Origin: Paraburkholderia diazotrophica
GTDB lineage: Bacteria; Pseudomonadota; Gammaproteobacteria; Burkholderiales; Burkholderiaceae
Direction: 5' to 3'
NCBI RefSeq assembly: GCF_900108945.1
Contig: NZ_FNYE01000010.1
Coordinates: 158,979-222,978, forward strand
Length of the DNA stretch: 64,000 nucleotides
Below the pieces are notes generated by a model. That model saw only the letters and a list, made by a program, of their open reading frames with translations. It did not search any database and was not told the DNA's origin. Both the position numbers and the translations under genes were made by a program. The number at the start of each line of letters is the position of its first letter. The first letter of the stretch is position 1. Shown piece after piece: positions 44,437 to 53,292 of this stretch.

Positions 44437-45222
44437 ATGGACTTGAAAGACAGGGTCGCGCTCGTGACGGGCGCGGGCTCGGGCATCGGCAAGGCGTGCG
44501 CGCTCAAGATGGCGGCCGAAGGCGCACGCGTGATCGCCCATGCACACAAGGAGCAGGAAACGAAGGCGACGGTCGACGAAATCGGCCGTGGCGGCGGCGT
44601 CGCATTCGGCATCACGGCGGACCTGCGCGACGACACGGGCTATCGGGCTGCGCTCGAAAAGGGTATCGGCCATTTCGGCGCGCTCGATATCGTCGTCGCG
44701 AACGCGGGCATCAACGGTGTGTGGGCGCCCATCGACGAGCTTCAGCCCGACGAATGGGACAACACGCTCAACACCAATCTGCGCGGCACGTATCTGACGC
44801 TGCACTACACGGTGCCGCATCTGAAGCGTAGGGGTCGCGGCTCGATCATCATCATTTCGTCGATCAACGGAACGCGCGTCTTCAGTCATGGCGGCGCATC
44901 CGCGTACTCGACGACGAAAGGCGGCCTGCTCGCACTCGGGCAAATGACCGCGCTCGAACTCGCGAAGCACAAGATACGCGTGAACGTCGTGTGTCCGGGC
45001 AAGATCGAATCGCAGATCGGCGAGAACACGCGCGCGCGTTCCAGCGAAGAGGCGTCGGAACCCGCCGATTATCCGGGCGGAAAAATTCCGCTGACGGGCG
45101 GCCAGGCGGGAACGGGCGAAGATATCGCGGAAATGGTGAGCTTTCTTGCGTCGGAGCGTGCGAAGTTCATCACCGGGACGCCCGTATGGATCGACGGAGG
45201 CCAGTCATTGCTAGTGGGATAA
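44437..45222 (+). CDS. SDR family oxidoreductase
   Basis: A 261-residue classical short-chain dehydrogenase/reductase. It has the cofactor motif VTGAGSGIGKACAL, NAG in VVANAGING, catalytic Ser (IIIISSINGTR) and YSTTKGG (YxxxK), and the C-terminal GTPVWIDGGQSL. It resembles 3-oxoacyl-ACP reductase/glucose dehydrogenase-like enzymes and is cytoplasmic, probably tetrameric. The start has a GGAACGGGAG upstream. It ends a plus-strand run and is followed by a clear intrinsic terminator. Substrate unknown. Confidence 0.92.
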   Translation: MDLKDRVALVTGAGSGIGKACALKMAAEGARVIAHAHKEQETKATVDEIGRGGGVAFGITADLRDDTGYRAALEKGIGHFGALDIVVANAGINGVWAPIDELQPDEWDNTLNTNLRGTYLTLHYTVPHLKRRGRGSIIIISSINGTRVFSHGGASAYSTTKGGLLALGQMTALELAKHKIRVNVVCPGKIESQIGENTRARSSEEASEPADYPGGKIPLTGGQAGTGEDIAEMVSFLASERAKFITGTPVWIDGGQSLLVG

Positions 45223-45259
45223 AGGACGTCTCCTCCATATCTCCTCGGATATGGCTTGA

Positions 45260-45285
45260 GCCCGCCATGACGGCGGGCTTTTTTT
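45260..45285 (+). terminator. Intrinsic terminator after the SDR gene
   Basis: GCCCGCC (45260-45266) pairs with GGCGGGC (45272-45278), followed by seven T residues. It lies 37 bp past the SDR stop codon. Confidence 0.9.
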
Positions 45286-45399
45286 GGGCTCATCGCGAGT
45301 GCTCGGGGAAATGATGGTTGTCGGACGGGAGCACTCCTCCGTGCTTCTTGCCGCCAATGGCCAATCCCGAAGCAATCCGCTCATTCGCTCGCGCAGACT

Positions 45400-45894
45400 T
45401 TACTGCGGCGAAGCAGGAGGACCCATCCAGTACTGCTGTTGCCACATCATGTTGTTCATCATTTCCTGTTGCATCCGCAGGTACTGGTCAGTCATGTACT
45501 GGCGCTTGCGAAGTTGTTCGGGCGTCAACTGCGAGTAATACCCTCCCATATGCCCCCAGCCGCCCATCATGCCGTGGCCCATCCCGCCATAGCCCATCAT
45601 CCCGGGTCCCCACATGCCGTGCAGGGTGCTCATCGCATTCTGCATCGTAGCCCCGTGTTGCCGCAGAAGCTTCTGGCGTTCTTGCGGGTCCTGGGTCTTG
45701 CGAATCTGATCCATTTGCGCCTGCATGATCTTCATCTGCTCCTGAAACTGAGCCAGATTCTTGTCGAATGTGGCGGTATCCGCACTTTGAGATCTGGAAC
45801 TGCTTTGCGCGGTCGCGGTGTCTTTGGATGCGGCAACAAGCATCGGCGACGTCAGTGCGGAGCAAAGCGCGATTGCGAACACGAGTTTTTTCAC
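45400..45894 (-). CDS. Secreted Met/Gly/His-rich protein
   Basis: A 164-residue periplasmic or exported protein. The start is GTG at 45894 with a GGGAGG site, giving a signal peptide VKKLVFAIALCSALTSPMLVAASK with a cleavage-type AAS. The mature part is helical and Gln-rich, followed by a low-complexity stretch rich in Met, Gly, His and Trp (GMWGPGMMGYGGMGHGMMGGWGHMGG in parts) and a Met/Gln-rich tail with MMNNMMWQQQY. Met- and His-rich repeats of this kind occur in copper-binding periplasmic proteins, so metal binding is plausible but unproven. No copper operon adjoins it. Confidence 0.75.
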   Translation of the reverse strand: MKKLVFAIALCSALTSPMLVAASKDTATAQSSSRSQSADTATFDKNLAQFQEQMKIMQAQMDQIRKTQDPQERQKLLRQHGATMQNAMSTLHGMWGPGMMGYGGMGHGMMGGWGHMGGYYSQLTPEQLRKRQYMTDQYLRMQQEMMNNMMWQQQYWMGPPASPQ

Positions 45895-46059
45895 GATGCC
45901 TCCCGGGGGCGTGTAGCGCGTGCGAATGACACGAGCTGTCGTTGATTTCAAGCCTACTTCCCGGTCCGAAACCTCCGTTGATGTGTGTCAACGGCTTCTT
46001 GCGCAATGGTCAGGTTTGTACCGCGGTGGCGGAAATCTGCGTGGCGTAGCGGTGAGCAG

Positions 46060-47694
46060 TCAACCTGCTTTCCTTTGATCGGACGATGCCGGTGCCGCAT
46101 ACCATTGCGCGCGCGGTACAACCTTCGGTTCGTCGGGATCGCCCTCGTAGGCAGGCGTCATGATCTGCACTCCGTACTCGTTGAAGACATCGAGAACATG
46201 CCGATGCAGGTCCGCATTGATCCGCGCGATCCCATGCGGGTCACGGATATAGACGTTGAGTTCGTAAGTAACCGCAAAGTCCCCCAGCTTGATTAGCAGG
46301 ATGAACGGCTGCGGCTCCCCGAGCACCCCCGAAGTTCGTTCGGCGGCTACACGCAGCATCGCCTCGACCTGTCGCCATGGGGTCTCGTACCCGATTCCGA
46401 CCGTGGTATGAAGGATCAATCCCCGCGTCCCCGCCATCGAGCTGAAATTGGTTACGTCGCCGTTCAAGATCTGGGAATTGGGAATCGTGACCTCTTCGTT
46501 CTTGATCGTCCGCAGATGCGTCACCTGGAGGCGGACTGCGATCACTTCGCCCGTCACGTCGCCCACCTTCACCCGGTCGCCGACCTTGAACACCCGTCGA
46601 TAAGTCATCAGGTAGCCGGCAATGAGATTGGAAATCGCTGTCGAGGAGCCGAGAGAGAGCACCAGACCGATGAAGATCGAAATCCCTTTGAACGCGGCCG
46701 ATTCGGAGCCGGGGATATACGGGTACGCGACGATAAGCGCGAAGGCCAGGATCAAGATCCGGACAAGCTTGTAGGTCGGGAGGGCCCATTCCGGCTCGAA
46801 TTGGGCGAAGATGACGCGCTTCTGCTCGACCGCATCGAAGAAGTGCCGGACCCGGCGCAGGACGAACTGGGCGAGATAGTAGATGATCCCCAGAATGAGA
46901 AGATCCGGGATCGTGGCGCCCACGGATTTCCCCATATGCTCGACCGCGCCTGTGGCGAGTGCGAACAGACCGTTGGAGATGGAGTGGGTCCACGGAAAGA
47001 GCGCAAGCACGTAGTGCAAGTAGGCATACGTTGATACAGCGATGGTCGCGACGCCAATCACACGCATCAGGCCATGAAACGCCTTCCAGATAGTCTCGGA
47101 ACGAAGAATCTCAAAAGACTGAATGCCGATAGCGTGGACACGACTCTTCAGACGTTGCGAAAGCGCTTTGTCCAACCATCGGTTGAGCACGAGCAGAACA
47201 GCGATCACCAGCGCTAGAAGGGCCGTGGCTCCGGCACCATACAGCCCCGCCTTGAGCAGAGCGTCGCTTCGACGGGACTGCCGGTATTCGTCGATGGCCC
47301 GGCGGATTCGCATCATATTCAACGTGGCGAGATGGTCCCGGCTCGTGTGTTCCAGGCGGGCGTCCGCTTCGCTCACGATCATCAGCGTAGCCTCACCGGC
47401 CATGATCATCGTGACGTTCTCCACGATCTCGGCGCTCAGACCGTCGCTCGGGAATGAGGGGTCCGCTGCGACCTTTTCGATTCTTCCCCTGATGGCCTCG
47501 GCGCGCTCCGCGGCCGGAAAGGACGAAATCCCCCGGACCCTGAAGAGAAGCTGACCGTCGATCTCGACGGGGGCCGTTTCCAGCGCCGACTCGAGCACGG
47601 AAGGCGTTTCCGGTCGCACCTCCTCACTTGCAGCCTGAAGCGGAGCCGCCAGCATCACGAACAGAAACGCGAGGACGGGAGTTCTGACAATCAT
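46060..47694 (-). CDS. MscS family mechanosensitive channel
   Basis: A 544-residue small-conductance mechanosensitive channel of the larger, signal-peptide-bearing type. The signal peptide is MIVRTPVLAFLFVMLAAPLQAAS; a ~120-residue periplasmic domain follows, then five to six helices. The pore helix is recognised by LGSSTAISNLIAGYLMTYRRVFKVGDRVKVGDVTGEV, and the beta domain by LRTIKNEEVTIPNSQILNGDVTNFS. It releases solutes upon osmotic downshift. It stands alone and is divergent from the alpha-galactosidase gene across a ~490-bp region. Confidence 0.93.
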   Translation of the reverse strand: MIVRTPVLAFLFVMLAAPLQAASEEVRPETPSVLESALETAPVEIDGQLLFRVRGISSFPAAERAEAIRGRIEKVAADPSFPSDGLSAEIVENVTMIMAGEATLMIVSEADARLEHTSRDHLATLNMMRIRRAIDEYRQSRRSDALLKAGLYGAGATALLALVIAVLLVLNRWLDKALSQRLKSRVHAIGIQSFEILRSETIWKAFHGLMRVIGVATIAVSTYAYLHYVLALFPWTHSISNGLFALATGAVEHMGKSVGATIPDLLILGIIYYLAQFVLRRVRHFFDAVEQKRVIFAQFEPEWALPTYKLVRILILAFALIVAYPYIPGSESAAFKGISIFIGLVLSLGSSTAISNLIAGYLMTYRRVFKVGDRVKVGDVTGEVIAVRLQVTHLRTIKNEEVTIPNSQILNGDVTNFSSMAGTRGLILHTTVGIGYETPWRQVEAMLRVAAERTSGVLGEPQPFILLIKLGDFAVTYELNVYIRDPHGIARINADLHRHVLDVFNEYGVQIMTPAYEGDPDEPKVVPRAQWYAAPASSDQRKAG

Positions 47695-48186
47695 GGTTCC
47701 CTCTCATGTCAAGAAAGCCGTCATCGGGCCGCCGTACAAGGCGTCTGCTCATGGCGGTGCCGGCGCGCGGGCCGGCGCCCGCGCGGCACCCCTCGTCATC
47801 TGCGCTCTGCTGCGAGTCGGCAACTGCCAGCAAATGCCCTGTACTGGTAACGTACTTCTGCTCCCTGCCTTTCAGTTGACGTAGGTCAAATTGCACGTTC
47901 GACAAGCACCTTGGGACAGAGAGCAATGCGTGCAATCCGGTCGCCAGCTTTGTCGTATCGCAGCACGTAACCTTGTCCTTCATAGAGATATTGTCGAACG
48001 GTCGGCGCGCGATGGTCTGTAGCCAGGTAACAGACTGACGCTTGAATGTGGTGCAATCGTATGGGCCATTGACCGCTCCCGGCCGATCGCATCCCAACTA
48101 CCGCGTGCCCCTGGATATCCGCGAAGAACTTTCTTTGCGCACCTACTATTCAAGCTGGCTTGATGCGGAAGACGGGAGAGAGAGCT
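47695..48186. other. Divergent intergenic region with strong GC hairpin
   Basis: The space between the mscS-like and alpha-galactosidase genes. A GC-rich near-perfect hairpin (47756-47790; arms GGTGCC and GGCACC at the ends, joined by GCGCGGGC and GCCCGCGC) lies 60 bp upstream of mscS. A minus-strand frame at 47886-48092 reads in a protein-like way but lacks a ribosome-binding site and homology that I recognise. No gene is supported. Confidence 0.45.
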
Positions 48187-49920
48187 ATGCCATTGCATTG
48201 TGATCGGCGCGTGTTCGTTGTTCTATGGCTCATTTCGAGCCTGTGCGCGTGCGGCCGCGTCACCGACTCCGCGAATGGCGAAGCAGCGTATTCCGCTCAC
48301 ACGCCCGCCGACACCGAACGTGCGACGCAGATACCGGTGCCTCCACCGCCGATGGGTTGGTCATCATGGAACAGCCTCGGCGAAGCCGTGAACCATGACG
48401 TCATCAAGGCACAGGCCGACGGCCTCGCCGCGCTGAACGCGCGCATTGCCTCGGGCCATCGATACGAGTATGTGAACATCGACGAAGGCTGGTGGCGCTC
48501 GGGACAACGAGACGCAAGCGGCAGCTTTATCGTCGATACGGCGCAATGGCCCGGCGGAATGCAGGCCATTGCTCGATATATCCACGGCAAGGGGCTGAAG
48601 GCGGGCATCTATATCGATGCGGGTCCGCGAGGCTGCGGCAAGCGGGCCGATGGTATGCATTTCGTCGGAAGCGATCCGGCTCACTACGATCACGACTTTC
48701 TGCAATTTGCCCAATGGGGATTCGACTTCGTCAAGGTCGATTTTTGCGGGGGCGCGGCGAAAGACTACGATCCGGAGAAAACCTATCGTTCCATTGCGCA
48801 GTCCATCAACCGGGCTTATTCGCAGACGGGCCATCGCCTCACGTTCAGCCTGTGCGACTGGGGCACGATACCCACCGACAAATCGTTTCCCGACTACAAC
48901 GAAGGTCCTTGGGCGTGGGGCGCCGGCGTCGGCACGATGTGGCGAACCACGCGCGACATCACACCGGACTTCGATAGCGTCGTCTTCAACCTGGCCGGCA
49001 ACTATCATCCGGAGGGACAGCATACCGGCTACTACAACGACCCCGACATGATGGTCGCCGGAATGCGGATGTCCGCCCTTCACGATCAGACGCACATCAG
49101 CCTCTGGGCGATTTCCGGCGCGCCGATGATCCTCGGCAACGATCTGGCGAAGCCGCTCCCGCCCGACACTGCACGTCTGCTGACGAATCCCGAAGTGCTC
49201 GCAATCGATCAGGATGCGCTGGGCCTGCAAGGTCTGCTGGTCGCGCAGTCCGGACGCCTGCAGGTGTGGGCGAAGCTGCTGGCGGGAACGGGGCAGCGAG
49301 CGGTCGTCCTCTTCAACAACTCGGCGAAGGCTGCGCCGATGACGGTCACATGGGACTCGCTCGGCCTCGTTCCGTCATCGCAGGCGACGGTGCGGGATGT
49401 GTGGGCGGGCAAGGACCTCGGTCGATTTGCGACGTCCTATGCGGCACCCGGCGTGCCCGCCAGAGGCGTCGTCATGCTCACGATAAGCGGCGCGGACCCG
49501 TCGCCCGTGACGTGGCAACCGGGTTCGCTCGCCGGCGGTGCCGTCTATGCACGCTGCCCGGCGTGCGCGAGCGGCAAGAGGGTGACGGGCCTCGGCACCG
49601 TGAATTTCAGCGGAATGGCATCGGGCGCGCGCGCGGGCTTCATCGAAATCGGCTACGTCAACGACAGTACCCGGACCGCGTTTGCGCAACTGACGATGAA
49701 CGGCCAACGGCCTACGATGCTCGCCTTCCCTCCCACTCGCAGCGATGGAAGCATGGGCGCCATCACGGTCTATGTGCCGTTTCAAGCAGGACCCAATACG
49801 CTTGCGTTGTCGAATGCCGACGCATCCACGCCCGCGCCCGACATCGGTTACGTCGCGACGGTCGGCGGACCGGTGCCGCTTTCGCAAGCCGTTTCGACAG
49901 CGCGCCGCGCCGAAAACTGA
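48187..49920 (+). CDS. Alpha-galactosidase (GH27), lipoprotein
   Basis: A 577-residue secreted glycoside hydrolase family 27 enzyme that removes terminal alpha-galactose. The catalytic barrel starts with PPPMGWSSWNSLG; the nucleophile Asp is in FVKVDFCGG and the acid/base Asp in GYYNDPDMMVAGM, both in conserved contexts. A C-terminal beta domain (from ~residue 340) is followed by a CBM35-like module (~450-577). The N-terminus has a lipoprotein-type signal ending LCAC, so it is probably attached to the cell envelope. ATG 48187 follows GGGAGAGAG. A LysR gene lies 116 bp downstream; no sugar transporter or other glycan gene adjoins it. Confidence 0.92.
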   Translation: MPLHCDRRVFVVLWLISSLCACGRVTDSANGEAAYSAHTPADTERATQIPVPPPPMGWSSWNSLGEAVNHDVIKAQADGLAALNARIASGHRYEYVNIDEGWWRSGQRDASGSFIVDTAQWPGGMQAIARYIHGKGLKAGIYIDAGPRGCGKRADGMHFVGSDPAHYDHDFLQFAQWGFDFVKVDFCGGAAKDYDPEKTYRSIAQSINRAYSQTGHRLTFSLCDWGTIPTDKSFPDYNEGPWAWGAGVGTMWRTTRDITPDFDSVVFNLAGNYHPEGQHTGYYNDPDMMVAGMRMSALHDQTHISLWAISGAPMILGNDLAKPLPPDTARLLTNPEVLAIDQDALGLQGLLVAQSGRLQVWAKLLAGTGQRAVVLFNNSAKAAPMTVTWDSLGLVPSSQATVRDVWAGKDLGRFATSYAAPGVPARGVVMLTISGADPSPVTWQPGSLAGGAVYARCPACASGKRVTGLGTVNFSGMASGARAGFIEIGYVNDSTRTAFAQLTMNGQRPTMLAFPPTRSDGSMGAITVYVPFQAGPNTLALSNADASTPAPDIGYVATVGGPVPLSQAVSTARRAEN

Positions 49921-50036
49921 CAGAGGACTGATTGCCAGTCGAGGAACGGTCAGCCCTCAACCCGGCTAGTCACCCGCGTCCCACTGACGGACAATCTCGC
50001 TCACCCGCCCTCATTCAATCCGGAGATTCGATCATC

Positions 50037-50924
50037 GTGAGAGTCGACACGACAACCGTTCGGCTGGTCCTCGCCATCGTGGACGAGGGCAGCATTTCGC
50101 GGGCAGCGGACAAGCTGGGGCTCGCAGTGGCGGCCGCATCGCGCCGCGTATCCGATCTGGAGGAGCAGCTCGGTGCAAAGCTGTTTCGCCGTGTGCCGCA
50201 CGGCGTCGAAGTCACCGAATCGGGCGACAAGCTGCTGCGCTATATCCGCCAGATCGACACGCTCGTCGACCGGCTCGCGGGCGATGCGCAGACGCTCGCT
50301 CACGGACTGGAGGGGCGCATCATCATCGGCGCGCCGAAGGCGGTCGTCATCGAATTTCTTGCTCGCGATATCGCGGGCATCCAGCGCAAGTACCCGGGCA
50401 TCTCGCTGAAAATCGTCGAGGAGAACAGCAAGATCGTCCAGCAGTTGCTGCGCGACAAGGTGATCGACATCGGCATCTACGAAAAGAAGAGCGGCTTTCT
50501 GGACCTGCCGCAATTGCCATATCGCGAAGACCGTCTGGTGCTGGTCTACAGCCGGCCGCATTTCCGGTTTCCCGATACGCCCATCGCTATCGACGATCTG
50601 TTCGACATTCCCCTCGTCAGTCTCGGCAAAGGCTCGGCGATTCTTTCTGCGGTGCAGCGCGCGTATCGCAGCCGCGGCCGTCATTTCACCAACGATTATT
50701 CCGTCAACGGCTTCGACACGATGCTCGCGTTCGTGCGGCACGGTCTCGGCGTCGGCCTGATGCCGCCTGACGTGCTGGACAGCTTTCACCCCGAGCAAAC
50801 GCTCGCCTGCGCCGAACTGCAAGGCGACTGGCATCAGCGCAGCTATGTGCTTTCGTGCGTCGAAGGGCATGCGCAAGCGCAAACGCTGGAGAACGTCGTC
50901 AACGCATTGATCGAGAGGCGGTGA
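50037..50924 (+). CDS. LysR family transcriptional regulator
   Basis: A 295-residue LysR regulator. The N-terminal HTH is VRLVLAIVDEGSISRAADKLGLAVAAASRRVSDLEEQLGAKLFRRVPHG, followed by a full effector domain (IIGAPKAVVIEFLARDIAGIQRKYPGISLKIVEEN). The GTG at 50037 has a GGAG at 50022-50025 and matches the family N-terminus; the frame is open from 49932. It is on the plus strand upstream of, and 378 bp before, the CoA-transferase operon, so it may control that operon. The effector may be the acid taken up by the MFS transporter or its CoA ester (inference). Confidence 0.88.
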   Translation: MRVDTTTVRLVLAIVDEGSISRAADKLGLAVAAASRRVSDLEEQLGAKLFRRVPHGVEVTESGDKLLRYIRQIDTLVDRLAGDAQTLAHGLEGRIIIGAPKAVVIEFLARDIAGIQRKYPGISLKIVEENSKIVQQLLRDKVIDIGIYEKKSGFLDLPQLPYREDRLVLVYSRPHFRFPDTPIAIDDLFDIPLVSLGKGSAILSAVQRAYRSRGRHFTNDYSVNGFDTMLAFVRHGLGVGLMPPDVLDSFHPEQTLACAELQGDWHQRSYVLSCVEGHAQAQTLENVVNALIERR

Positions 50925-51302
50925 TAGGGCGCGTGCCCCATGCCCTGGCCGTAGCTGGGTCATGTACCCATGGCCATACCCGACCACAACTGGCCACACC
51001 AGGCCGAAATCGCCCATCGCCTTTCGCGATTCGCGAAACCAGCCATGATTCTTAGATGCTTGCCGCCGTCTCCCGACTGAGTGACAGTTGTAAAAACAAC
51101 GAGCACCCGGAGACAACACGACGGGCGGCACACTTCGGCTCTTAACACCGAAGCCCCCAGGCGGCCGTCACACACCGCGCCGCATACACACGCCCCGACA
51201 TTCCGGCAGCCCGCTTCTTGCCGCTGCCGATGCAATTCCATCGATTGCCGCCCCGCCCTTGACGCGCGGCGATCGTTCGCACAACCTTTCAGGAGACTTT
51301 AC
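50925..51302. promoter_or_regulatory. Promoter region of the CoA-transferase operon with palindromes
   Basis: This 378-bp gap holds no supported gene. Three palindromes stand out: TGGGT-CATGT-ACCCA (50956-50970), a perfect TTTCGCGA-T-TCGCGAAA (51022-51038) and GTTGT-AAAA-ACAAC (51087-51100). They are candidates for binding by the LysR protein or another regulator. The 5' part also contains the likely end of the lysR transcript. Confidence 0.55.
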
Positions 51303-52505
51303 ATGGCGCAAACCGACCAATCCGCGCGATCGGCGCAATCCGTACAAGCGCGAGCGTTGCCGCTGCAGGGCATCCGCGTGCTGGATGTCAGCCAGGTGAT
51401 GGCGGGACCGTTCGCCTGCATGCTGCTCGCCGATCTCGGCGCTGACGTGATCAAGGTCGAGCCGCTCGAAGGCGATCAGACGCGCGGCGCAATGGGCTTC
51501 AAGATGAAAGGGCCCGACAGCATGGGCTTTCTGAACATGAACCGCAACAAGCGTTCGCTCGCGCTCGATCTGAAGAGCGACGAAGGCCGCGAGTTCTTCT
51601 ACAAGCTCGCGAAAACGGCCGACGTCATCGTCGAAAACTACCGGCCCGGCGTCGTGCAGCGTCTGCGGATCGACTACGAGTCGATTCGCGCGATCAATCC
51701 GAAGATCGTGTACGCGAGCATCTCCGGCTTCGGTCAGAGCGGGCCGTGGGCGTCGCGTCCGGGCTTCGATCTGATGGCGCAGGCGATGTCGGGCGTGATG
51801 AGCGTAACGGGCTACAAGGGCGGCAAGCCCGTGAAGGCGGGCGTGCCCGTCGCCGATATCGGCTGCGCGCTCTTTGCCGTCTATGGCGTGTTGTCGGCTT
51901 ATATCGGCGCGCAAGCGACGGGCGAGGGACAGCACATCGACGCATCGCTGTTCGACTCGGCGATGGCATTCTCGATCTGGGACATGTCGGACTTCTGGGG
52001 CACGGGCGTGCCGCCGGCGCCGCTCGGCACGAGCAACAAGATGAGCGCGCCCTATCAGGCGGTGAAGGCGCGCGACGGTTACTTCGTGATGGGCGCGACC
52101 AACCAGAAGCTGTGGACGAAGCTCTGCGAACTGCTCGAACGACCCGACCTCGTCCGGCATTCCGACTATGAAACCGTGTCGCTGCGCCTGAAGAATCGCG
52201 AAGCGCTGATCGAAACGCTCGAGCAGTCGTTTGCTCGACGCGACTGCGAGGACTGGATCGAGACGATGCTCGCGGCCGGCATTCCGGCGGGCCCGATCCT
52301 CTCCTATCCCGAGGCGTTCGGCAGCGAGCACGCGCAGCATCGCGGCATGTGCATGGAGATCGATCACCCGATCGAAGGCAAGGTGAAGAACATCGGCTTC
52401 CCCGTCAAGCTGCTGGGCACGCCGCAACGCGTGCGGCGCCACCCGCCGCTGCTTGGCGAGCACAACGAGGAACTCTTCGCCGAAATCAACGGAGCGCAGC
52501 CATGA
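51303..52505 (+). CDS. CaiB/BaiF family CoA-transferase
   Basis: A 400-residue class III CoA-transferase (CaiB/BaiF), which moves CoA between carboxylic acids through an aspartyl-acid intermediate. The segments GIRVLDVSQVMAGPFACMLLADLGADVIKVEP, NMNRNKRSLALDLK, and FDLMAQAMSGVMSVTGY-like regions are typical; the family catalytic Asp is in ADIGCALFAVYGVLSAY. The ATG at 51303 follows CAGGAGA. It overlaps the enoyl-CoA hydratase gene by 4 bp. With the MFS gene it forms an operon that probably imports an organic acid, converts it to a CoA ester and processes the ester. The acid is unknown. Confidence 0.93.
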   Translation: MAQTDQSARSAQSVQARALPLQGIRVLDVSQVMAGPFACMLLADLGADVIKVEPLEGDQTRGAMGFKMKGPDSMGFLNMNRNKRSLALDLKSDEGREFFYKLAKTADVIVENYRPGVVQRLRIDYESIRAINPKIVYASISGFGQSGPWASRPGFDLMAQAMSGVMSVTGYKGGKPVKAGVPVADIGCALFAVYGVLSAYIGAQATGEGQHIDASLFDSAMAFSIWDMSDFWGTGVPPAPLGTSNKMSAPYQAVKARDGYFVMGATNQKLWTKLCELLERPDLVRHSDYETVSLRLKNREALIETLEQSFARRDCEDWIETMLAAGIPAGPILSYPEAFGSEHAQHRGMCMEIDHPIEGKVKNIGFPVKLLGTPQRVRRHPPLLGEHNEELFAEINGAQP

Positions 52506-53266
52506 GCGACGAGGTCAAGTTGAGCATGCCCGACGCGGGCACGGCCGAGATTCTGATCGATCGTCCCGAGCGGCACAACGCGATGACGATTTCGATGTAC
52601 GAAGCGTTGCTCGCGCTGATCGACCAATGCGAGCGCGATGCAGGCGTGCGCTGCATCCTGATCCGCGGCGCGGGCGGCAAGTCGTTCGTATCGGGCACCG
52701 ACATCGGCTATTTCAGCGACTTCCGCGATGGACGTCAGGGCGTCGCCTACGAGGCCCTCGTCGAACGCGTGATCGATGCCGTCGAACGCATCCGTGTGCC
52801 GACGGTCGCCGTCATCGACGGCTGGGCCGTGGGCGGCGGGCTTGCGCTCGCGACCGCGTGCGATTTTCGCGTGTGCAGCGACGCGTCGAAGTTCGGCGCG
52901 CCGATTGCGAAGACGCTGTCGAACACACTGTCGTCGCGCAATATCGCACGGCTTCACGCGGCGTTCGGCGTGCCGCGCGTCAAGAAGATGCTGATGCTCG
53001 CCGACTATCTGGGCGCCGACGAAGCGCTCGCATGCGGCTACGTCTACGAAGTCTGCGCCAAGGACGCGCTAAACGCAGCGGCGCGCGCGCTCGCGCGGCG
53101 CCTGAGCGCGCTGTCGCAAGTGACGCAGCATGCCGTCAAGGAAAGCCTGCGGCGCATCGTCGTCGAGCAGCGCCTCGACGACGAAGACCTGATCGAGACC
53201 GTCTACGGCAGCAGCGCGTTTCGCGATGCCGTCGCCGCATTCACGGCCGGTTCGTCGAAGCGCTAA
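52502..53266 (+). CDS. Enoyl-CoA hydratase/isomerase family protein
   Basis: A 254-residue crotonase-superfamily enzyme. Recognisable are the acyl-CoA site segment LIRGAGGKSFVSGTDIGYF (oxyanion hole) and TVAVIDGWAVGGGLALATACDFRVCSDASKFGAP with the second oxyanion glycine. The Glu used by canonical hydratases around PIAKTLSNTLSSRNIARLH is not obvious, so a different reaction in the superfamily is possible. It starts at the ATGA overlap with the CoA-transferase gene, which couples their translation. It probably acts on the CoA ester made by that enzyme. Confidence 0.9.
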   Translation: MSDEVKLSMPDAGTAEILIDRPERHNAMTISMYEALLALIDQCERDAGVRCILIRGAGGKSFVSGTDIGYFSDFRDGRQGVAYEALVERVIDAVERIRVPTVAVIDGWAVGGGLALATACDFRVCSDASKFGAPIAKTLSNTLSSRNIARLHAAFGVPRVKKMLMLADYLGADEALACGYVYEVCAKDALNAAARALARRLSALSQVTQHAVKESLRRIVVEQRLDDEDLIETVYGSSAFRDAVAAFTAGSSKR

Positions 53267-53292
53267 CAGCAGAACCCATAAGAGGAGGAGAC

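Noticed and set aside
47886..48092. Minus-strand open frame of 68 codons that reads in a protein-like way between mscS and the alpha-galactosidase gene
   Set aside because: No ribosome-binding site, no recognised family, and it lies in the shared promoter region; kept only as a note in the intergenic entry.
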